A stretch of 64,000 nucleotides of DNA from Chryseobacterium bernardetii. Lineage in GTDB: Bacteria; Bacteroidota; Bacteroidia; Flavobacteriales; Weeksellaceae. The stretch's first letter is position 1. Every line of letters starts with the position of its first letter. This document shows, one piece after another, positions 59,483-64,000 of the stretch. A program made the position numbers and the translations under genes. The stretch spans positions 2,023,001 through 2,087,000 of the forward strand of contig NZ_CP033932.1 of assembly GCF_003815975.1 (NCBI RefSeq), read 5' to 3'. The notes under the pieces are model-generated. The model searched no databases. It was not told the DNA's origin and saw only the letters and a list, made by a program, of their open reading frames with translations.

Positions 59483-61000
59483 ATGAAATTTAACTTTCTA
59501 AAAAAAGAAAAAATAATGGTCACTAACCACGAAGGTGCAAAAGCATATGTGATGACACCTGCAGAAGAATTGTATAGTGCTGTGGTTACAACAGGACTGT
59601 CAGATATTACTTACGAAAAAGGAAATGACAGATTACAGAGAATACAGTCTCTGATTCAGAAAAATGACCCTGAATTTGTGGCAAAGCTTGCTGTATATGC
59701 AAGAAAAGAGATGCATTTGCGTTCTATTCCGTTGGTTTTGGCAGCAGAATTGGCCAAGGAGACTTCCGGTACCGATCTGGTGAGCAGAACGGTAGATGGC
59801 GTTGTTCAAAGAGCAGATGAAATTACTGAACTGCTGGCATATTATCAGCTTACGAACGAAAGAACAGAAACCAAAAAACTGAACAAATTATCAAAACAGA
59901 TCCAGAAAGGTCTGGTAAAATCCTTCAATAAATTTGATGAATACCAGTTCGCCAAATACAACAGAAAAGGAGAGGTAACCTTTAAAGATGCTTTGTTTCT
60001 TGTTCACCCAAAAGCAAAGGATGAAGGCCAGCAGACAATTTTCAATAAGATTGCCTATGATATATTAGAAACCCCTTATACATGGGAGGTTGAACTTTCT
60101 GTATTGGGGCAGAAAAAATTTGCTGATGAAACAGAAAAGAAACAGGCTTTCAAAAATAAATGGGAAGAACTGATCTTCAGCAATAAATTAGGCTATATGG
60201 CCACCTTGCGAAACCTGAGGAATATCCTGGAAGCCGGAGTATCTCCGGAGGCAATGAGTAAAGTATGCAATGATCTGTCAGATGAAAGAGCGGTATTAAA
60301 TTCAAAACAATTGCCATTCCGTTTCCTGGCAGCATATAGGGAATTGAAAAAAGTTGATTCCCCTTATCTGTCCTCCGTTTGGGGTGCCCTGGAAGAAGCT
60401 GTAGTGGCAAGTGCCCAAAACATCAAAGGTTTCGGATTCAATACCTCGGTACTGATTGCGGCAGATGTTTCAGGTTCTATGCAGAAGCCGGTTTCTCCAA
60501 AAAGTAAAATCCTTTTGTATGATATCGGTTTGCTGATGTCTATGATTTTGCAGGCAAAATGCCGGAATGTGATTACCGGAATGTTCGGTGGTCGTTGGCT
60601 GAGAACTCCTATGCCTAAACAAGGGATTCTGCGAAATGTAGATGCATTATACAAAAGAGAAGGTGAAGTAGGCTACTCTACTAATGGCTATCTGGTGATT
60701 GAAGATCTTATCAAAAGAAAAGAAATTGTAGACAAAGTAATGTTGTTTACAGATACTCAAATGTATGATAGCAATGGAAGAGGAAACTCTTTTGAAAATA
60801 CATGGAACAGATATAAAGTGATTGCACCCAATGCTAAGCTCTATCTTTTTGATTTGGCAGGTTATGGAAAGCAGCCAATTGATGTCAGAAGAAATGATGT
60901 ATACCTTATTGCAGGTTGGTCAGATAAAATTTTTGATGTATTGAATGCATTGGAAGATCAGAAATCAGCCATAAAAGTAATTGAAAAAGTAGTGCTGTAA
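59483..61000 (+). CDS. rsr: TROVE-domain protein, bacterial Ro60 (Rsr)
   Basis: 505 aa. The N-terminal HEAT-ring TROVE domain (about 20-325) includes LQRIQSLIQKNDPEFVAKLA, YARKEMHLRSIPLVLAAELA and LRNLRNILEAGVSPEAMSKV. The C-terminal vWA-like domain has the MIDAS IAADVSGSMQKP and a VMLFTDTQMYD strand. Ro60 rings bind misfolded RNA ends in the central hole and Y RNAs on the outer face, and work with nucleases in RNA quality control. The Y-RNA-like genes lie 1.5 kb downstream and share its promoter element, which supports the call. Confidence 0.92.
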   Translation: MKFNFLKKEKIMVTNHEGAKAYVMTPAEELYSAVVTTGLSDITYEKGNDRLQRIQSLIQKNDPEFVAKLAVYARKEMHLRSIPLVLAAELAKETSGTDLVSRTVDGVVQRADEITELLAYYQLTNERTETKKLNKLSKQIQKGLVKSFNKFDEYQFAKYNRKGEVTFKDALFLVHPKAKDEGQQTIFNKIAYDILETPYTWEVELSVLGQKKFADETEKKQAFKNKWEELIFSNKLGYMATLRNLRNILEAGVSPEAMSKVCNDLSDERAVLNSKQLPFRFLAAYRELKKVDSPYLSSVWGALEEAVVASAQNIKGFGFNTSVLIAADVSGSMQKPVSPKSKILLYDIGLLMSMILQAKCRNVITGMFGGRWLRTPMPKQGILRNVDALYKREGEVGYSTNGYLVIEDLIKRKEIVDKVMLFTDTQMYDSNGRGNSFENTWNRYKVIAPNAKLYLFDLAGYGKQPIDVRRNDVYLIAGWSDKIFDVLNALEDQKSAIKVIEKVVL

Positions 61001-61173
61001 GAAGCACTGCTTTCTTTTGAATGTAAGATAAAATATAAAGTTCACTGTTATTAGCTAGGGGGTCTTATAAATCATTAGTATATTTAGGAGCTTATTCCCG
61101 CTTTTCGCTATATCTTTTTCGCCTGCTTGAGGCCGGTTCAGAAAAAGGATGCCGCTGCAATCGGGGCTGGAAA
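61001..61173. other. intergenic repeat-like sequence
   Basis: CCCGCTTTTCGCTATATC through AAAAAGGATGCCGCTGCAAT resembles a common Chryseobacterium intergenic repeat. No gene. Confidence 0.35.
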
Positions 61174-61851
61174 ATGAAGAGATATACTATGACAGAGCTT
61201 ATTAACACCATTGAAATTAATCCTTTAAAATATTCCAAAGAAGACTTCGAATTACCCGGAATCGCTGATTATCCTGATCCTGAAGAATGGTTTTTGAAAT
61301 ATACGGAAACAGCTTCCCGCCTTACTCTTAATTGTAATGAAATCCGGAAAGGTTCTAATCTGGTCAATATTGAAAACATTGATGATGAAAGTTTACAAAT
61401 GATTGTAGCCGCAAAACTCACTGAAGTAGAATTTAATGCCCCTGAGGAAAGAGGATTTGTACTCTCTTTTGATGGCGGAATCGTAGTAAAAAAAGAGGAT
61501 GAGGTTCTTATTGAGCCAAGTTGCTGCGGAGATCTGGAGAATATAGAAAATTGGGAGAAAGTATTGGAGAAAAGATCTTCCGGATGGACAGAAATATGGA
61601 TCGGACATCCCTGGATTTTCTATAAAAAAGAAAACGGAATCATTAGTTTTTCAGACTATACAGAAGCCAATATGAATGAAGTGAAAGATCTGAAAACAAA
61701 ATTTGACGTTAAAGAATCAGTATTTCAAGCCGGGTTAGAAAAAGTGATACACCATCAGATCCGTTTTAAAAATAGAATTTTAAATATTTTGAAAAATATG
61801 AATATCGACAATGCCGAAACCATTTCAGAATTCATGTCCGGGATTAAATAA
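61174..61851 (+). CDS. hypothetical protein
   Basis: 225 aa, soluble, acidic. FVLSFDGGIVVKKEDEVLIE, PSCCGDLENIENWEKVLEK and GWTEIWIGHPWIFYKKENG suggest an SMI1/SUKH-like fold, which is a weak impression. Located between Ro60 and the DUF6584-like gene, 12 nt before the latter. Confidence 0.5.
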   Translation: MKRYTMTELINTIEINPLKYSKEDFELPGIADYPDPEEWFLKYTETASRLTLNCNEIRKGSNLVNIENIDDESLQMIVAAKLTEVEFNAPEERGFVLSFDGGIVVKKEDEVLIEPSCCGDLENIENWEKVLEKRSSGWTEIWIGHPWIFYKKENGIISFSDYTEANMNEVKDLKTKFDVKESVFQAGLEKVIHHQIRFKNRILNILKNMNIDNAETISEFMSGIK

Positions 61852-61863
61852 AAATATAAAAAA

Positions 61864-62397
61864 ATGGGAAATCTGTTTGATAAGATAGAACAGGACCTGA
61901 AAGAAGGAAAAAAGAAAAAAGCATGTGATAGGTTAAGAAATTTAATCAATCAGTTTCCGGATGACCTTTCTCTAAGAAAGAAATTAGGACAGATTTATTA
62001 TGAAGCAGGTTTTATAGATGAAGCCGGAAAGTACTTGATTTTGTCTCAACCTGAAAATAAGGAAATGGAAAAAGCCGTTGCGCTTTACAGAAAAACATTA
62101 GGCAATTCCGGAAATGCTATTTTGAAAGATATTGTTTTCAGAGGAAATAAAGCTCAGCTTAATGAATATGCCATGAATGTTTTTACTGAACTTGAAAAAG
62201 ACAGCCTTAAGAAAACTAAGTATATTCCTGATTTTAAACCTAAAACCAGAGAAAAAGGAAATTACTCAGAAGGGAAAGACTCAAGAGGATTTCTAAATAA
62301 AATATTCATTGTGGTACTGATTGTATTTTTAATATCGCTTCCTATTTTAGGTATTTTCAAATTTTTAGAACTGATAAACGCATTATTTTCTAACTAA
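61864..62397 (+). CDS. DUF6584-like TPR protein with membrane anchor
   Basis: 177 aa. Helical repeats (DLKEGKKKKACDRLRNLINQ, LRKKLGQIYYEAGFIDEAGK) are followed by a linker and one C-terminal transmembrane helix (about 146-170, FIVVLIVFLISLPILGIF). The N-terminal half matches what I recall as DUF6584. Function unknown. Confidence 0.65.
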   Translation: MGNLFDKIEQDLKEGKKKKACDRLRNLINQFPDDLSLRKKLGQIYYEAGFIDEAGKYLILSQPENKEMEKAVALYRKTLGNSGNAILKDIVFRGNKAQLNEYAMNVFTELEKDSLKKTKYIPDFKPKTREKGNYSEGKDSRGFLNKIFIVVLIVFLISLPILGIFKFLELINALFSN

Positions 62398-62408
62398 AAA
62401 AAAATAAA

Positions 62409-62445
62409 CTGCGTAAAAAGAATGCGTACTTAGCGTATAATTTTG
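62409..62445 (+). promoter_or_regulatory. Y RNA promoter 1 with shared 18-nt element
   Basis: CTGCGTAAAAAGAATGCG (62409-62426), 11 nt, TAATTTTG (62438-62445); the expected transcription start is just before the first Y-RNA-like gene. Confidence 0.82.
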
Positions 62446-62458
62446 CAGTGTTAATAAT

Positions 62459-62524
62459 ACCGGTGTCGTAAGAAAGGCCTACTTCGATTCCAAACTGACA
62501 GAGCCTTTCGCCAAATTACCCGGT
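62459..62524 (+). ncRNA. Y-RNA-like 1 (short form)
   Basis: Outer stem ACCGG/CCGGT, an asymmetric internal loop opening with GTGTCGTAA on the 5' strand, inner stem GAAAGGC/GCCTTTC, and ACTTC in the apical part. No tRNA module. Confidence 0.6.
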
Positions 62525-62530
62525 AAAAAT

Positions 62531-62609
62531 AACCAATGCCGTCCGTAAGAGTTTCATCGTCAACTTCCAATTGAAACTAATTACTCTTACAATATATTGC
62601 TTGGTTTTT
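62531..62609 (+). ncRNA. Y-RNA-like 2 (short form)
   Basis: Outer stem AACCAA/TTGGTT, TGCCGT in the 5' internal loop, inner stems GTAAGAG/CTCTTAC and TTTCA/TGAAA, apical CAACTTCC. Ends in a T run, so it terminates the first Y RNA transcript. Confidence 0.6.
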
Positions 62610-62621
62610 ATAAAAAATGAA

Positions 62622-62658
62622 CTGCGTAAAAAGAATGCGCAGTAATCATATAAATTTG
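62622..62658 (+). promoter_or_regulatory. Y RNA promoter 2 with shared 18-nt element
   Basis: CTGCGTAAAAAGAATGCG (62622-62639), identical to promoter 1 over 18 nt, then 11 nt and TAAATTTG (62651-62658). Confidence 0.82.
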
Positions 62659-62736
62659 TAACATCAACTGATAACCATGAATAACTATAAAACAGATCTT
62701 AAAGAAGCAGTGTATTGAGGTTAATACTCAATACTC

Positions 62737-62958
62737 ATGAAAAAAATTAAAAAATTAAAACAAACCTTCGGAACCAATGAATATGAATTGATTGATTTTC
62801 CGAAGAAAATTTCCGGAGTACAGGTTTCCAGGCTCCAATATGGAAATGATTTGGGCTGTTCATATTGTTTTCCACATGGCTTAGAAGTATTGAATGCAAA
62901 GGAAACTAAATTTCAGCGATGCTGGAAGAAACACAGAAAAACCCAATGGAAAAGCTAA
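62737..62958 (+). CDS. small CxxC protein in the Y RNA operon
   Basis: 73 aa, very basic. GCSYCFPHGLEVLNAKETKF followed by QRCWKKHRKTQWKS gives Cys-x2-Cys...His...Cys in a probable zinc-binding arrangement and an Arg/Lys/Trp-rich end. The compact layout suggests an RNA-binding protein. Same transcript as the Y-RNA-like genes 3-6; its stop codon overlaps the first base of number 3. Confidence 0.6.
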   Translation: MKKIKKLKQTFGTNEYELIDFPKKISGVQVSRLQYGNDLGCSYCFPHGLEVLNAKETKFQRCWKKHRKTQWKS

Positions 62959-63095
62959 GCAAGTGCCGTAAAACAGAATTACTTCATGGGGTAACAGAGG
63001 TACAGGTGCAAGTCCTGTTCTGCGGAAGCAGGTAGTGTAAAGATAGCACACCGTTAATATGAGTCTGTTTTAGCTGATTGCCTTGCTCTTTTTTT
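62958..63095 (+). ncRNA. Y-RNA-like 3 with permuted tRNA module
   Basis: Outer stem AGCAAG/CTTGCT, 5' loop TGCCGT, inner stem AAAACAGA/TCTGTTTT, then TTACTTC. The enclosed module has a T-arm (ACAGG-TGCAAGT-CCTGT), a CTGC-GGAA-GCAG mini-acceptor and a D-arm-like TAGTGTAAAGATAGCACA, in permuted order. T run after the outer stem. Confidence 0.75.
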
Positions 63096-63231
63096 CAAGT
63101 GTCGTTCAGGAATCATACTTCGAACACGTCATCCGGTTGCAGGTTCAACTCCTGTCATTCCTGTTGTAAACGGAATGTAGCTCAAATGGATAGAGCAGAT
63201 GAAATGAAAGGATTCCGTATTGGTAACCTTG
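63096..63231 (+). ncRNA. Y-RNA-like 4 with permuted tRNA module
   Basis: Outer stem CAAG/CTTG, 5' loop GTGTCGT, inner stem GGAATC/GATTCC, ATACTTC. Module: T-arm GCAGG-TTCAACT-CCTGT, acceptor CATTCC/GGAATG closed by a short loop, D-arm GCTC/GAGC. Confidence 0.75.
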
Positions 63232-63236
63232 ATGAT

Positions 63237-63338
63237 AAGAGTGCCGTAGAAAAGACTTACTTCGGTTTATTTGGTTCGATTCCAGAAGATCACGAAAATG
63301 ATCTGTAAATGTCTTTTCAAACTTTGCCTCTTTTTTTT
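63237..63338 (+). ncRNA. Y-RNA-like 5
   Basis: Outer stem AAGAG/CTCTT, 5' loop GTGCCGTA, inner stem GAAAAGAC/GTCTTTTC, TTACTTC. The module keeps a T-arm-like TTTGG-TTCGATT-CCAGA and an AGATCA/TGATCT hairpin; no D-arm. Strong T run at the end. Confidence 0.7.
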
Positions 63339-63343
63339 AAGCA

Positions 63344-63482
63344 AACAAGTGCCGTAAAATAGTGCTACTTCATTCATTACGACGGTGTCACGGGTTCGAA
63401 TCCCGTCTCTTCCACTGCAAAACACAGGAAGAGTAGCTCAGGTGGTTAGAGCACGACATCACTATTTGCCTGTTGCCTTGTT
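63344..63482 (+). ncRNA. Y-RNA-like 6 with complete permuted tRNA module
   Basis: Outer stem AACAAG/CTTGTT, 5' loop TGCCGT, inner stem AAATAGTG/CACTATTT, CTACTTC. The module is T-arm ACGGG-TTCGAAT-CCCGT, acceptor CTCTTCC/GGAAGAG (7 perfect pairs joined by ACTGCAAAACACA), then D-arm GCTC/GAGC: a tRNA with its ends swapped and the anticodon arm replaced by the Ro60-type stem. Confidence 0.82.
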
Positions 63483-63504
63483 ATGATAAAATGAAGCCGA
63501 TAAA

Positions 63505-63855
63505 CTATTTATCGGCTTTCTTCATAATCTTTTCCAGCTCCTCTTCAAACATCACTTTCCATTTTGAAAGAGTAGTTCTGCTGATTTTATATTTTTTAGA
63601 CATATAACTGGTAGAATGCCCATGCTTCTTTTGGTACTCAAGAAGTTTAAGCATCGTTTTTTTATCATAAGTCTTCAGTTTTTGATTGTTCCTCTGGCTC
63701 TCTCTTGAAGGCTTGAAAAGCCTGTCATTGAACTTCAGTATATCTTCGCTTGTATCCAGCTTGCCAAGAAGTTCTTTTATTTTAGGATCTTTTAGCTTAT
63801 CCGGATATTCCAGTTTAAGCATGTCCTGGTATATCTTTTTATAATTGGGACGCAT
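63505..63855 (-). CDS. HTH protein, transposase orfA-like
   Basis: 116 aa, basic. The C-terminal KHGHSTSYMSKKYKISRTTL with SKWKVMFEEELEKIMKK is a helix-turn-helix of the type found in IS3-like orfA products. The N-terminal half is a charged helical region. It lies 11 nt downstream of another HTH ORF on the same strand; no catalytic transposase part is in view. Confidence 0.6.
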   Translation of the reverse strand: MRPNYKKIYQDMLKLEYPDKLKDPKIKELLGKLDTSEDILKFNDRLFKPSRESQRNNQKLKTYDKKTMLKLLEYQKKHGHSTSYMSKKYKISRTTLSKWKVMFEEELEKIMKKADK

Positions 63856-63866
63856 CTTTTGTTAGT

Positions 63867-64000
63867 TTATCCGTTAATATCACTTTTCTGAAGCCATCTG
63901 TGAAGGGTACTTTTAGGAATGGAGTATTCTTTAATTACTTCACTTTGGGTCATATCTCCTGAAAGAATTCTTTTCATAATGAATTCCTTAATTTCCTGGG
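63867..64000 (-). CDS. partial HTH protein, runs off the window
   Basis: The C-terminal 43 codons are visible. MKRILSGDMTQSEVIKEYSI and STLHRWLQKSDING form a helix-turn-helix, probably the first gene of the pair with the 63505 ORF and possibly part of an insertion element or its remnant. Confidence 0.55.
   Translation of the reverse strand, partial: QEIKEFIMKRILSGDMTQSEVIKEYSIPKSTLHRWLQKSDING

Noticed and set aside
61001..61173. Small ORF or RNA gene between Ro60 and the next gene
   Set aside because: The sequence looks like a common intergenic repeat of this genus and gives no convincing fold or frame.

Overview
The window reads as a chromosome segment of a Weeksellaceae/Flavobacteriia bacterium, most likely Chryseobacterium or a close relative. 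The DNA is AT-rich, promoters follow the Bacteroidota TAnnTTTG pattern, ribosome binding sites are A-rich rather than Shine-Dalgarno, secreted proteins carry type IX secretion (T9SS) tails, and housekeeping genes (aroE, rbfA, tatD, deoD) have flavobacterial sequence features. Genus is an inference.

Layout. (1) 0-4.8 kb: housekeeping genes (aroE, secreted endonuclease I, a LolC/E-type permease, rbfA, methylmalonyl-CoA epimerase). (2) 4.83-24.38 kb: a ~19.4 kb integrative island in a CAU-anticodon tRNA gene, bounded by a 47-bp direct repeat of the tRNA 3' part. It carries a tyrosine recombinase, an excisionase-like HTH protein, a DUF3987-like primase/helicase, a RecA-like ATPase, a DUF3871 protein, an XRE repressor with operators, a RadC-like JAB protein, and a 2228-aa SpvB/RHS polymorphic toxin with candidate immunity genes. 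No conjugation genes are seen. (3) 24.4-34.3 kb: ordinary chromosome (PhoD phosphatase, Na+/H+ antiporter, metallo-hydrolase, DUF4822 lipoprotein, DUF434 protein, TatD, DeoD, VOC protein).

(4) 34.7-63.5 kb is the remarkable part, an almost continuous RNA-centred accessory locus. It opens with a six-gene MoxR ATPase / vWA / beta-propeller (bpX-type) ternary system. Two tiny transcription units follow. Each has a promoter, a 41-42 codon ORF that contains all 20 amino acids with very diverse codons, and a Rho-independent terminator whose 5' arm can instead pair with a segment inside the ORF. I read these as attenuators that sense the state of the whole tRNA pool. Next comes a ~2 kb array of 14 aberrant tRNA-like genes. 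One is armless, one is a Tyr tRNA with a 51-nt insertion in the anticodon loop, and one is a class-II-like Cys tRNA. Four copies of an unknown hairpin RNA are interleaved. Immediately downstream lies a predicted RNA repair/processing operon: YkuK RNase H fold, cyclic-phosphate-processing receiver (cREC), DinB-like protein, Rnl2-type RNA ligase, RNase Z-like MBL protein, DEDDh exonuclease, Pif1-like helicase and HTH protein. Two giant DUF6493 solenoid proteins, a SWIM zinc-finger protein, a Ro60/TROVE protein and a cluster of six Y-RNA-like genes complete it. Several of the Y RNAs carry circularly permuted tRNA modules.

Four promoters (TatD, Ro60 and two in the Y RNA region) share an 18-nt element, CTRCGYAAAAAGANTRCG, placed exactly 11 nt upstream of the -7 box, which argues for a common regulon. 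The working hypothesis is that tRNA damage stalls ribosomes on the pan-amino-acid leader ORFs, transcription reads through into the tRNA-like array and repair operon, and Ro60/Y RNA plus the MoxR-vWA machinery handle damaged RNA. The window ends in two small HTH/transposase-like ORFs.
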